Shown here piece after piece: positions 1 through 6,461 of a stretch of DNA of 6,627 nt. Source of the stretch: Oscillospiraceae bacterium (lineage in GTDB: Bacteria > Bacillota_A > Clostridia > Oscillospirales > Oscillospiraceae); assembly GCA_017411665.1 (NCBI GenBank), contig JAFQPT010000367.1, forward strand, positions 1-6,627, written 5' to 3'. Within the stretch, counting starts at the first letter, position 1. The number at the start of each line of letters is the position of its first letter. Made by a program: the position numbers and the translations under genes. Under the pieces are notes generated by a model, which worked only from the letters and a program-made list of their open reading frames with translations, was not told the DNA's origin and did no database searches.

Positions 1-483
1 CACGGGATCTACATCAAATACAACAGGAGTGCCCAGTGCAACCAGAGATTCCGCTTCCTCCTGAGTCATACCGATATCAATAGAAAGACTTTCCACATCA
101 AAGGGCTTATCCATTTCATTGGCAGACAGCGCATGAGGAGGCAAAGAGTCAATGATACCGTGAATGGGAGGATTGGTCAGAACCTTCACCTGCAGAGCAG
201 GCAGGATGCGAGGGTCTACGCCGCCAAGGGTTGCAAAACGCAGGAAACCACGTTCGATGCCGGTCACAATCAAACCGATTTCGTCAATATGAGCATCTAC
301 AAGGATTTGGGGAGCATTTTCTTTCCCGCACTTGCGGACTGCAATCAAATTCCCCATCACATCGGTGTATGCTTCGTCGCAATAGGGTTTTACATAGTCT
401 TTTAGCCAATCAGTCACTACCTGCTCAAAGCTTGTAGGACCATACATAGCAGATAAAGTTTCGGTAATTTCTCTTAATGTCAT
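1..483 (-). CDS. M42 family metallopeptidase (glutamyl aminopeptidase/endoglucanase type), N-terminal part
   Basis: This is the first 161 codons of a gene that continues past the left edge; M42 enzymes are usually about 340-360 residues, so roughly the N-terminal 45% is present. The family are cytoplasmic, dinuclear-metal aminopeptidases that form large tetrahedral complexes and trim peptides. Visible hallmarks are the metal-binding segment LVDAHIDEIGLIV (residues 61-73; His64 the likely metal ligand, Asp66 the associated acid) and the downstream LSIDIGMTQEEAESL block (residues 133-147), typical of M42. The remaining metal ligands and the catalytic Glu would lie outside the window. The start is the ATG one base after the murD stop, with GGAG (494-497 on the minus strand) 10 nt upstream inside the end of murD. 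No separate promoter is visible, so it is probably co-transcribed and translationally coupled with murD. Subfamily and substrate cannot be set from this fragment. Confidence 0.88.
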   Translation of the reverse strand, partial: MTLREITETLSAMYGPTSFEQVVTDWLKDYVKPYCDEAYTDVMGNLIAVRKCGKENAPQILVDAHIDEIGLIVTGIERGFLRFATLGGVDPRILPALQVKVLTNPPIHGIIDSLPPHALSANEMDKPFDVESLSIDIGMTQEEAESLVALGTPVVFDVDPV

Positions 484-484
484 A

Positions 485-1864
485 TTATTCCAGCTCCATT
501 ACGATTTTACGGAACAGATTTCCTCGTTCCGCGAAATTTTTAAAGAAGTCAAAAGACGAACAGGCAGGGCTCAAAAGAACGGTATCTCCGCTTTCAGCAT
601 AGGCACTTGCCGCAAGAACATTTTCCGTCCAATTTTCATTGATAAACATTGGGAACGCTTCCGTGTAATACGAAGATGCTTTGACCGCCTTTGCAATCGC
701 CTCAGCGGATTCCCCGCACAAAAACAGTGCCTTGCAGCACTTGCACACTTCATCAGCCATCTCATCGAAGGGTACATGCTTATCGTGTCCGCCCGCAATC
801 AGAATAATGCTGTCCGAATCCTTAAAGGAACGCAGGCCCGCAACCGCTCTGGTGGGACTGGATGCAATGGAGTCGTTGATATATTTGATTCCGTTATGCT
901 CGCGAATCAGCTCCAGACGATGTTGTACGCCACCGAAGGAACGGGCTACCTCTCGGAACACTTCATCGCCCACCATTGCCCCCACAGCACAATATGCAGC
1001 CATATAGTTTTCTACATTGTGCATACCGGGAATCTTAATCTCATCAATATCGATGACCGCTTCCCCGCTGCTTTTCCAAATCTTCCCATCCGCATAATAG
1101 GCGCCTTCCTTGACCGCTCCCTTTCGGGAGAACTTCAGCACACGGCTCTTAGCATCACAGTCAAAAGCATTGGTGATTTCGTTATCCGCATTCAGTACCA
1201 AAAGGCCGCTTTTCTCCTGCTGAAGGAAAATATTCTTCTTAGAAACCGTGTAGTCTTCAAAATCGGGATGTACATCCAGATGATTGGGAGAAACATTGGT
1301 CACCACAGCAACATCGGGCTTGCAATACATGGAGTGCAGCTGGAAAGAAGACAACTCCAGAACGCAGATATCCTCTGCCTTCATTTTAGGAATATCGCAC
1401 AGCAAGGGTCTGCCAATATTGCCGCCCAGATGCACCGTTCTTCCGGAAGCACGCAGCAGCTCGGCAATAATTGAGCTTGTAGTCGTTTTCCCGTCAGAGC
1501 CTGTGATGGCTACGGTCTTACAGGGACAGAAGCGGAAAAACAGTTCCATTTCACTGGTGATTTCCACGCCTGCATTTTTCGCCTTCATCAAATATGCATT
1601 CAATGGCAGCAAACCGGGAGTTCGGAAAATCAAGTCAAATCGTTCCAGACCTTCCAGATACCCTGCCCCCAACTGCAGGTAAGCCCCTTTGGATTTCAAT
1701 GTTAAAGCCAGCTCTCCCATGTCTGCTTCCGTACGCATATCACATACAGTCACATGGCAGCCGTGGTCACATAGCAAGTCAATCAAAGGCTGATTGCTGA
1801 CACCTGCACCGATGACTGCAATTTTCTTGGTATTGAGACTATCGATATATTCAAAAAATTTCAT
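485..1864 (-). CDS. murD: UDP-N-acetylmuramoyl-L-alanine--D-glutamate ligase MurD
   Basis: This cytoplasmic Mur ligase adds D-glutamate to UDP-MurNAc-L-Ala using ATP, the second amino-acid step of peptidoglycan precursor synthesis. At 459 residues it is full length (E. coli MurD is about 438). The N-terminal Rossmann-like UDP-binding domain shows VIGAGVSNQPL (17-27). The central ATPase domain has the P-loop TGSDGKTTT (121-129), GGNIGRP (147-153), LELSSFQL (169-176) and NVSPNHLDVH (190-199), followed by the probable carbamylated lysine Lys209 in YTVSKK. The C-terminal domain has GVQHRLE (312-318), the clostridial-style NDSIASSPTRA (330-340), GGHDKHVPF (358-366) and LSPACSSFDFFKNFAERG (431-448). 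The start is well supported: AGAGGTGA lies 4 nt before the ATG, behind a consensus promoter. Finding murD next to a peptidase and rnpB, not inside a division/cell-wall (dcw) cluster, suggests a standalone locus. None of the expected motifs is missing. Confidence 0.97.
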   Translation of the reverse strand: MKFFEYIDSLNTKKIAVIGAGVSNQPLIDLLCDHGCHVTVCDMRTEADMGELALTLKSKGAYLQLGAGYLEGLERFDLIFRTPGLLPLNAYLMKAKNAGVEITSEMELFFRFCPCKTVAITGSDGKTTTSSIIAELLRASGRTVHLGGNIGRPLLCDIPKMKAEDICVLELSSFQLHSMYCKPDVAVVTNVSPNHLDVHPDFEDYTVSKKNIFLQQEKSGLLVLNADNEITNAFDCDAKSRVLKFSRKGAVKEGAYYADGKIWKSSGEAVIDIDEIKIPGMHNVENYMAAYCAVGAMVGDEVFREVARSFGGVQHRLELIREHNGIKYINDSIASSPTRAVAGLRSFKDSDSIILIAGGHDKHVPFDEMADEVCKCCKALFLCGESAEAIAKAVKASSYYTEAFPMFINENWTENVLAASAYAESGDTVLLSPACSSFDFFKNFAERGNLFRKIVMELE

Positions 1865-1888
1865 AGTATCACCTCTTATAACCTTGAT

Positions 1889-1917
1889 ATTATATCGTTA
1901 AATCGATAAAATTACAA
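1889..1917 (-). promoter_or_regulatory. Sigma-A-type promoter for murD and the M42 peptidase
   Basis: On the minus strand a -35 box TTGTAA (1912-1917) is followed by a 17-bp spacer and a perfect -10 box TATAAT (1889-1894). Transcription would start near 1882, giving a very short leader of about 18 nt that contains the murD ribosome binding site. Confidence 0.75.
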
Positions 1918-1927
1918 CATTTATTAG

Positions 1928-1956
1928 TTGACGGGTTGACCGAAATTGTGTAAAAT
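1928..1956 (+). promoter_or_regulatory. Sigma-A-type promoter for rnpB
   Basis: TTGACG (1928-1933), a 17-bp spacer and TAAAAT (1951-1956) sit directly before the first base-paired element of the RNase P RNA. The predicted start near 1962-1964 coincides with the 5' strand of helix P1, as expected for an RNA with almost no leader. The -35 box lies only 10 bp from the -35 box of the divergent murD promoter. Confidence 0.78.
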
Positions 1957-1963
1957 ACATGTC

Positions 1964-2325
1964 GCAAGTACGCTGGATGGTCGCGGGCATAAGGCGAAAG
2001 CCTGTGCGTGAGGAAAGTCCGGGCTCCACAGGGTAAGGATAACGGGTAACACCCGCCAGGGGCGACCCTCGGACAAGTGCAACAGAAATATACCGCCGGC
2101 AAGTGCTCGCACTTGCAAGGTAAGGATGGAAAGGCGAGGTAAGAGCTCACCCACGGCATGGAGACATGTACGTGCTGTAAACTCTATCCGGAGCAACACC
2201 GTGGGAGAACAGTAGGCTGACCCGGCCGTTCTCAGGAGGTGGCTTGAGCGTATCGGCAACGGAACGCCTCGATTGATGACCATATTGAACAGAACTCGGC
2301 TTACGGGCGAACTTGCCGCAAGACT
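1964..2325 (+). ncRNA. rnpB: RNase P RNA, bacterial class A
   Basis: This is the catalytic RNA of ribonuclease P, which pairs with the RnpA protein and cleaves 5' leaders from pre-tRNAs. Universally conserved elements are readable: GAGGAAAGTCCGGGCTCC (about 2010-2027, conserved region I and the 5' strand of P4), AAGTGCAACAGAAATATACCGCC (about 2075-2097, region II), and ACAGAACTCGGCTTA (about 2290-2304, region V and the 3' strand of P4). GCAAGT at 1964-1969 pairs with ACTTGC at 2311-2316 to close P1, which fixes the ends to within several bases. A perfect 8-bp hairpin (2099-2116) matches the position of P12. The GTCCGGGCTCC form and the overall layout are class A (the E. coli-like ancestral type), not the class B RNA of Bacilli. 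Mature ends are estimates. The minus-strand open frames across this region are chance. Confidence 0.95.
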
Positions 2326-2327
2326 AT

Positions 2328-2359
2328 AAAAAGCAGACACAATTCTGTGTCTGCTTTTT
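2328..2359. terminator. Bidirectional intrinsic terminator between rnpB and the glycosyltransferase gene
   Basis: A perfect 14-bp stem (2328-2341 with 2346-2359) closes a 4-nt ATTC loop. The stem begins with five A and ends with five T, followed by ATTTTA. It therefore gives a GC-containing hairpin plus a U-run in both directions. It lies just after rnpB on the plus strand and 14 bases beyond the stop codon of the converging glycosyltransferase gene on the minus strand. Confidence 0.93.
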
Positions 2360-2373
2360 ATTTTAGGAATATG

Positions 2374-3309
2374 TCAATCTTCTTTTTTGCACTTATAACA
2401 GCCCCGCTCCAGAAAAATAGGTCGATGCTTCACTTCCATATGGACGCGAGCCAAATATTCCCCGATAATACCAAGAACGGTCAGCTGAACACCGCCAAGC
2501 AGCAGAATCAAGCTCACCAGTGTGGGATATCCGGGTACATCGATTCCGAAAATCAGCTTCTGCAAAATCACCACGATCATATACAGAATCGCACAGAAGG
2601 ACGTAAATAATCCCATTCCGGTAGCAATTTTCAAAGGCTTTGTGGAAAAGGAAATCATACCGTCAATGGCATATTTAAACAGCTTTAAGGTAGACCAAGA
2701 GGTCGTTCCCGCATGGCGTTCCTGTACCTCATAAGGTCTGTAATAGGTATTATATCCAACCCAAGCGAAAATCCCCTTAGAGAAGCGATGGTATTCGGGC
2801 ATAGACAAAATTGCATCCGCAACCTTTCTGCGAATCGTGCGGAAGTCACTGGCATCCTCACGGAACTGAATGTCGCACATCATATTGATCACACGATAGA
2901 ATCCACGTTTCAAGAAAGAAAGCCCTTTTCCTTCAATACGGGTATCCTGATAACAGGCAACTGCATCATAATCGGGATTTTCTTCCAGAAACTCTACCAT
3001 TTCCCTTGCAACGGAAACCGGCTGCTGTAAATCCGCATCCACAAAAGAAATATAGTCACCGCTGGCCTTCTGCAGCCCCGCATACATCCCGGCTTCCTTC
3101 CCGAAATTACGGGAAAAATCAACCACGGTAATGTCGGCACGCTTGGCATCCACCAGTTTTTTCAATTCACCGAGGGTGTTATCCCTGCTGCCATCATTGA
3201 TGAAAATAATCTCATAGTCCATTCCGGCCATGGCTTGCTCCGCAGTCTCGGCAAACAAAGCAATATTCTCTTCTTCATTATAGCAAGGTACGACCAAGGA
3301 TACTTTCAT
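2374..3309 (-). CDS. Membrane-anchored GT2 family glycosyltransferase (GtrB/DPM1-like)
   Basis: This 311-residue protein has the fold and length of GtrB/ArnC/YkcC-type enzymes, which transfer a sugar from a nucleotide sugar to polyprenyl phosphate at the inner face of the membrane. The GT-A domain shows LVVPCYNEEENI (5-16), INDGSRDNT (37-45), DFSRNFGKEAGMYAGL (64-79), the metal/nucleotide motif DADLQQP (91-97), and REDASDFRTI (150-159, equivalent to the family's QDTGDFRLM-like segment). KGIFAWVGY (178-186) and QERHAGTTSW (196-205) follow. Two C-terminal hydrophobic segments (about 231-254 and 263-286) anchor it. The tail ends in a Cys/Lys-rich CYKCKKED. Its own promoter lies upstream; the nearest purine-rich ribosome binding site, AAGGA (3323-3327), is 13 nt from the ATG, a rather long spacing. 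No flippase or GtrA partner is next to it, so the sugar and final acceptor are unknown; lipid or wall polymer decoration is likely. Confidence 0.92.
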   Translation of the reverse strand: MKVSLVVPCYNEEENIALFAETAEQAMAGMDYEIIFINDGSRDNTLGELKKLVDAKRADITVVDFSRNFGKEAGMYAGLQKASGDYISFVDADLQQPVSVAREMVEFLEENPDYDAVACYQDTRIEGKGLSFLKRGFYRVINMMCDIQFREDASDFRTIRRKVADAILSMPEYHRFSKGIFAWVGYNTYYRPYEVQERHAGTTSWSTLKLFKYAIDGMISFSTKPLKIATGMGLFTSFCAILYMIVVILQKLIFGIDVPGYPTLVSLILLLGGVQLTVLGIIGEYLARVHMEVKHRPIFLERGCYKCKKED

Positions 3310-3347
3310 CGTAAGTAACCGTCCTTTTTCGACAAAATCTATGATTC

Positions 3348-3376
3348 AGTGTATCACAGAAATCCGGAAATTACAA
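3348..3376 (-). promoter_or_regulatory. Promoter for the GT2 glycosyltransferase gene, extended -10
   Basis: On the minus strand TTGTAA (3371-3376), a 17-bp spacer and TACACT (3348-3353) are preceded by TGA, giving an extended -10 (TGnTACACT). The start would be near 3341, with a leader of about 30 nt. The -35 box is identical to that of the murD promoter. Confidence 0.65.
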
Positions 3377-3414
3377 CACTCCCCCTGTTATCTGCGCATC
3401 GTTTACAAACTGTG

Positions 3415-3443
3415 TAACATTTCCCGTATAACTGTGTTATAAT
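3415..3443 (+). promoter_or_regulatory. Extended -10 promoter for the YugP-like peptidase gene
   Basis: A perfect extended -10, TGTTATAAT (3435-3443), lies about 30 bases before the start codon. The -35 position (3415-3420, TAACAT, 17-bp spacing) is poor, so recognition would rest on the TGn extension. An 8-bp direct repeat AACTGTGT (3408-3415 and 3430-3437) brackets the core region. Confidence 0.6.
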
Positions 3444-3472
3444 AATAAAAAATATATCACGGAGAGATCTCA

Positions 3473-4171
3473 ATGTATCTTGATATGACTTATATTGTGC
3501 TTGTTCTGCCTGCTGTCGTTTTTGCATTGTGGGCAAGCAGCCATGTCAATTCCACATTTTCCAAATACAGTCAGCAGTATAATTCCCGTCATCTAACGGG
3601 TGCGCAGGCAGCAAGATTTGTACTGGACCGTAACGGCTGCCGTGATGTTCGGATTGAGAGAATCAGCGGCAATCTCACCGACCACTATGATCCGAAAATG
3701 AATGTCATTCGCCTTTCTGACAGTGTATATGACAGTACTTCTTCCGCAGCAGTAGGAGTTGCCTGCCATGAAGCAGGACATGCCATTCAGTATGCGGAAA
3801 ACTATGCTCCCATCAAGCTTCGCGCCGCAATTATCCCCGTTACAAACATCGGCTCCAAACTGGCCGTGCCGCTAATTATTCTGGGATTAATATTGTGTGC
3901 AATGGAACCTGCATGGATCGGTATTTCTTACCTTGGCATCGCATGCTTTGGTCTAAGCACTGTATTTCAGTTACTCACGCTTCCTACTGAATTCAATGCA
4001 AGCAGCCGTGCCATCACTGCCATTGAAAGCAGCAATCTATTAATGAACGATGAGCTGATTGGAGCCAAAAAGGTTCTGAAAGCAGCAGCATTGACGTATG
4101 TGGCTGCTTTGGCCGTTTCCCTCATGCAACTTTTGAGACTTCTTTTGCTTGTAAACCGCAGACGAAACTAA
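3473..4171 (+). CDS. YugP-like membrane zinc metallopeptidase (Zn_peptidase_2 family)
   Basis: This 232-residue protein matches B. subtilis YugP in length (about 225) and layout. It has an N-terminal membrane anchor (about 4-22), a cytoplasmic or membrane-proximal catalytic part, and three further hydrophobic segments (about 119-144, 146-170 and 204-227). The zincin motif is HEAGH (99-103, in ACHEAGHAIQYAE), with His99 and His103 as zinc ligands and Glu100 catalytic. LPTEFNASSRA (170-180) supplies the probable third ligand Glu173; this block is characteristic of the family. LTGAQAARFVLDRNG (41-55) and NVIRLSDSVYDSTSSAAVGVA (77-97) are also typical. The start is supported by GGAGAG (3461-3466) 6 nt upstream. 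It appears to be a single-gene transcript: divergent from the glycosyltransferase gene and closed by a strong terminator. The physiological substrate of this family is not known to me; membrane-protein quality control is only a guess. Confidence 0.93.
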   Translation: MYLDMTYIVLVLPAVVFALWASSHVNSTFSKYSQQYNSRHLTGAQAARFVLDRNGCRDVRIERISGNLTDHYDPKMNVIRLSDSVYDSTSSAAVGVACHEAGHAIQYAENYAPIKLRAAIIPVTNIGSKLAVPLIILGLILCAMEPAWIGISYLGIACFGLSTVFQLLTLPTEFNASSRAITAIESSNLLMNDELIGAKKVLKAAALTYVAALAVSLMQLLRLLLLVNRRRN

Positions 4172-4215
4172 TAAACGAAAACAGGCGGGTATTTCCGCCT
4201 GTTTTTCGTTTATTA
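4169..4215 (+). terminator. Intrinsic terminator after the YugP-like gene
   Basis: A long hairpin pairs 4169-4188 with 4195-4215 around a 6-nt loop. The core is ACAGGCGG / CCGCCTGT flanked by A/T tracts (AAAA against TTTTT, one bulged T) and extended by ATAAACG / CGTTTAT. The TAA stop codon of the peptidase gene (4169-4171) forms the base of the stem. It insulates the following operon from upstream transcription. Confidence 0.9.
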
Positions 4216-4272
4216 GTTGTAATATATCAATTATACCCTAAAATAGACTTGTGAAATTATACACAAATTCTC

Positions 4273-4312
4273 TTGCGACCATATATGTTTAGATGTATAA
4301 TATGCTTATAAT
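4273..4312 (+). promoter_or_regulatory. Promoter region of the glycerol-phosphate operon, with tandem -10 boxes
   Basis: TTGCGA (4273-4278), a 17-bp spacer and a perfect TATAAT (4296-4301) form a strong promoter. A second perfect TATAAT lies at 4307-4312, but only a weak -35 stands 17 bp before it. The leader to the first start codon would be about 35-50 nt. An imperfect 18-bp palindrome, TTGTG-N8-CACAA (4249-4266), sits just upstream of the -35 box and could be a regulator site. Confidence 0.72.
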
Positions 4313-4355
4313 CTTGTACCTATAAACAAGAAAGAAGATATGGAGGAATATTATC

Positions 4356-5597
4356 ATGATTCTGGATTGCACAAAATATGTTGGCCCCTGCGCCTGCGGC
4401 CGTACCCATGAACTGCAGACTAAGCTCGTAGTATGTGAATACGGCGCACAGGATAACTTTGATAAGTACATGGAAGACATCGGCCTGACCGGCTTCCGCA
4501 CTGTCATTTACGACACCGTTACCTACAATCTGCCTTCTGTAAAGCGCATCAAGGCTGACCAGGAAATCGTTCTGGAAGCTCAGGGCCTGCACTCCGAAAA
4601 GGGCATGATTGAAGATATGATGACCAAGCTGGAACGCACTCCCGATTACATCGTTGTTGTCGGTGCAGGCACTCTGATGGACTTTGGTCGTTACAGCGCA
4701 TATAAACTGGGTATTCCCTTCGTAGCAATCCCCACCCTCGTTTCTTCCGACGGCTTCACCGCAAATATCTGCTCCATCGTTATCGACGGTCAGAAGAAGT
4801 CCATTCCTATGGTTGCTCCCGATGCAGTTATCTGTGACCTCGACATCGTTAAGGGCGCTCCCATGTGGCTGAACATTTCCGGCGTACAGGACATTCTGTC
4901 CAAGCACTGCTCCATCGCTGACTGGAAGATTGCACATCTGGTATCCGGCGAATACTTCTGCCAGATGGTATGTGACATGGCACAGGAAGCTCTGGACGTT
5001 ATGGTTAAGTGCGCAGATGACCTGCGTGACGGCAAGCCCGCTGACTTTGAAGCTATGGCATACGCACAGATGATGTCCGGACTGACCATGCAGATCCTTA
5101 ACCACAGCCGTGCAGCATCCGGTGCGGAACATCTGATTGCTCACCTGGTAGAAATGAAGCCCAAGGGCTTTGAAAACGCAAACGGTATTCACGGCCGTTG
5201 CGTAGGCGTTGGTACCGTACTGTGCGCAGAAGAATACCACCGTCTGGCTGAAAAGGAAACCATCGAAGTTAAGCCCTTCCAGCCTCTGGATCCCGCATGG
5301 GTTGAAGAAGTCTTCACCGAAAGACTGGCAGGCGGCGTATTCAAGGAAAACGAAAACGACGTACTGAACACCTTCCCCGCAGAAAACCTGAAGGAAAAGT
5401 GGCCTGAGATCCGCGAACTGATTGCAAAGATTCCCACCGCTGAAGAACTGATTGACCTGTTCAAGGCTCTGGATGCAGCATACCAGCTGGAAGACATCGG
5501 CATTGACAACAGCATGAAGCAGGAAGCTCTGGACGTTTCCGCTGCAATCCGTAACCGTCTGACTCTGAACCGTATGCGCCGTCTGATCGTTGAGTGA
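4356..5597 (+). CDS. araM: AraM/EgsA-type sn-glycerol-1-phosphate dehydrogenase
   Basis: This is a member of the iron-containing alcohol dehydrogenase superfamily in its AraM/EgsA branch. These enzymes reversibly reduce dihydroxyacetone phosphate to sn-glycerol-1-phosphate with NAD(P)H. At 413 residues it is slightly longer than B. subtilis AraM (about 394). The N-terminal nucleotide-binding half shows VVVGAGTLMDFGRYSA (100-115) and IPTLVSSDGFTAN (125-137). The C-terminal helical half holds the metal site: Asp179 in GVQDILSKH, His259 in SGAEHLIAH and His279 in IHGRCVGVG. The N-terminus carries PCACGRTHE (11-19), a Cys-x-Cys-Gly-x-x-His cluster that could bind a metal. The start has GGAGG (4342-4346) 9 nt upstream. 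It is followed after 49 bases by a HAD phosphatase gene, echoing the araL-araM pair of B. subtilis, and then by a glycerol kinase start. Codon use is strongly biased (mostly CTG for Leu, AAG for Lys), suggesting high expression. A plain glycerol dehydrogenase is a less likely alternative. Confidence 0.9.
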   Translation: MILDCTKYVGPCACGRTHELQTKLVVCEYGAQDNFDKYMEDIGLTGFRTVIYDTVTYNLPSVKRIKADQEIVLEAQGLHSEKGMIEDMMTKLERTPDYIVVVGAGTLMDFGRYSAYKLGIPFVAIPTLVSSDGFTANICSIVIDGQKKSIPMVAPDAVICDLDIVKGAPMWLNISGVQDILSKHCSIADWKIAHLVSGEYFCQMVCDMAQEALDVMVKCADDLRDGKPADFEAMAYAQMMSGLTMQILNHSRAASGAEHLIAHLVEMKPKGFENANGIHGRCVGVGTVLCAEEYHRLAEKETIEVKPFQPLDPAWVEEVFTERLAGGVFKENENDVLNTFPAENLKEKWPEIRELIAKIPTAEELIDLFKALDAAYQLEDIGIDNSMKQEALDVSAAIRNRLTLNRMRRLIVE

Positions 5598-5646
5598 TTA
5601 CGGCACTAATAGATAAACAAAGGAAATAAGAAAGGAAGCAAAAAAC

Positions 5647-6441
5647 ATGGATTACGCAAAGCTGCGCAATTGTGAACTGTTTGTATTCGATATGGACGGC
5701 ACTCTGTATCTGGGTGACGATGTTTATCCCGGTGCGATTAAGCTGCTGGAAGACCTGCCTTCTCTGGGCAAGAAGTACATTTACCTGACCAACAACTCTT
5801 CCCGCGCAGGCACTGACTATATCCCCCGTCTGGTAGGTCTGGGCTTCCCCTGCGAAGCAGAAAACGTATTTACCTCCGGTATGGCTACCGGTCTGTACAT
5901 GCAGCAGAACTACCCCGATGCAAGAGTATATCTGGTAGGCACTCCCGCATTCGAACGCGAACTGCTCAGCTACAATGTAAATCTGGTACAGGAAGATGCA
6001 GACGTTGTTATCGTCGGTTTCGATACCACTCTGGTTTACGAAAAGCTGGACAAGGCTGTTCACTTCCTGCGCAAGAATAACGCAAAGTTCATCGCTGCCA
6101 ACCCCGACTGGGTCTGCCCCATGCCCAACGACGAAGTTCTGCCCGACTGCGGCAGCATCTGCGCACTGATCACCGCATCCTCCGGTGTAGAGCCCATGTA
6201 CATTGGCAAGCCCAACCGCAACATGGTTGACGTTATCTCCAAGATGACCGGTATCCCCAATGAAAAGATCTGCTGCGTAGGCGACCGTCTGTACACTGAC
6301 ATCGCTGTTGCACAGAATGCAGATGCTGTTTCCCTGCTGGTTCTGTCCGGCGAAACCGATATGGCTATGGTAGAAGCAGCTGAACGCAAGCCCGACTACA
6401 TCCTCGACGGTGTATGGCAGATTGCTGACCTGCTGAAATAA
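5647..6441 (+). CDS. HAD-IIA family phosphatase (NagD/AraL-type), candidate glycerol-phosphate phosphatase
   Basis: This 264-residue cytoplasmic HAD hydrolase has all four motifs in order. Motif I is FDMDGTLYLGD (14-24; nucleophile Asp15, acid/base Asp17), motif II YLTNNSS (46-52; Thr48), motif III IGKPNRNM (186-193; Lys188) and motif IV CCVGDRLYTDIAVAQNA (209-225; Asp213 and Asp218). The C2-type cap between motifs II and III and the length are those of subfamily IIA, which includes NagD, B. subtilis AraL and the PGP glycerol-3-phosphate/phosphoglycolate phosphatases. Substrate cannot be read from the sequence. Its position between a glycerol-1-phosphate dehydrogenase and a glycerol kinase makes a glycerol-phosphate ester the leading inference; phosphoglycolate or general sugar-phosphate housekeeping are alternatives. 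The start has AAAGGAAG (5631-5638) upstream. It shares the biased codon use of the gene before it and has no separate promoter or terminator, so co-transcription is likely. Confidence 0.9.
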   Translation: MDYAKLRNCELFVFDMDGTLYLGDDVYPGAIKLLEDLPSLGKKYIYLTNNSSRAGTDYIPRLVGLGFPCEAENVFTSGMATGLYMQQNYPDARVYLVGTPAFERELLSYNVNLVQEDADVVIVGFDTTLVYEKLDKAVHFLRKNNAKFIAANPDWVCPMPNDEVLPDCGSICALITASSGVEPMYIGKPNRNMVDVISKMTGIPNEKICCVGDRLYTDIAVAQNADAVSLLVLSGETDMAMVEAAERKPDYILDGVWQIADLLK

Positions 6442-6461
6442 AATTTTAGAGGAGATTAGAG

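Noticed and set aside
776..1474. 232-codon plus-strand open frame opposite murD
   Set aside because: murD is complete with every ligase motif on the other strand; the antisense product has no recognisable motif.
2099..2116. Perfect 8-bp hairpin as a terminator or regulatory element
   Set aside because: It lies in the middle of rnpB at the position of helix P12 and has no T-run after it.
1890..2340. Two overlapping minus-strand open frames opposite rnpB
   Set aside because: The region is explained by the RNase P RNA and flanking promoters; the frames encode low-complexity Cys/Pro/Leu-rich sequence with no homology that I recognise.
4320..5240. 306-codon open frame on the minus strand opposite araM
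   Set aside because: It is a shadow of the biased codon use of araM (lack of TTA/CTA/TCA codons on the plus strand). Its translation has no recognisable domain, while the sense frame has a complete enzyme with a promoter and ribosome binding site.
5461..6063. 200-codon minus-strand open frame across the araM/HAD boundary
   Set aside because: It overlaps two well-supported genes, has no family motifs and arises from the same codon-bias effect.
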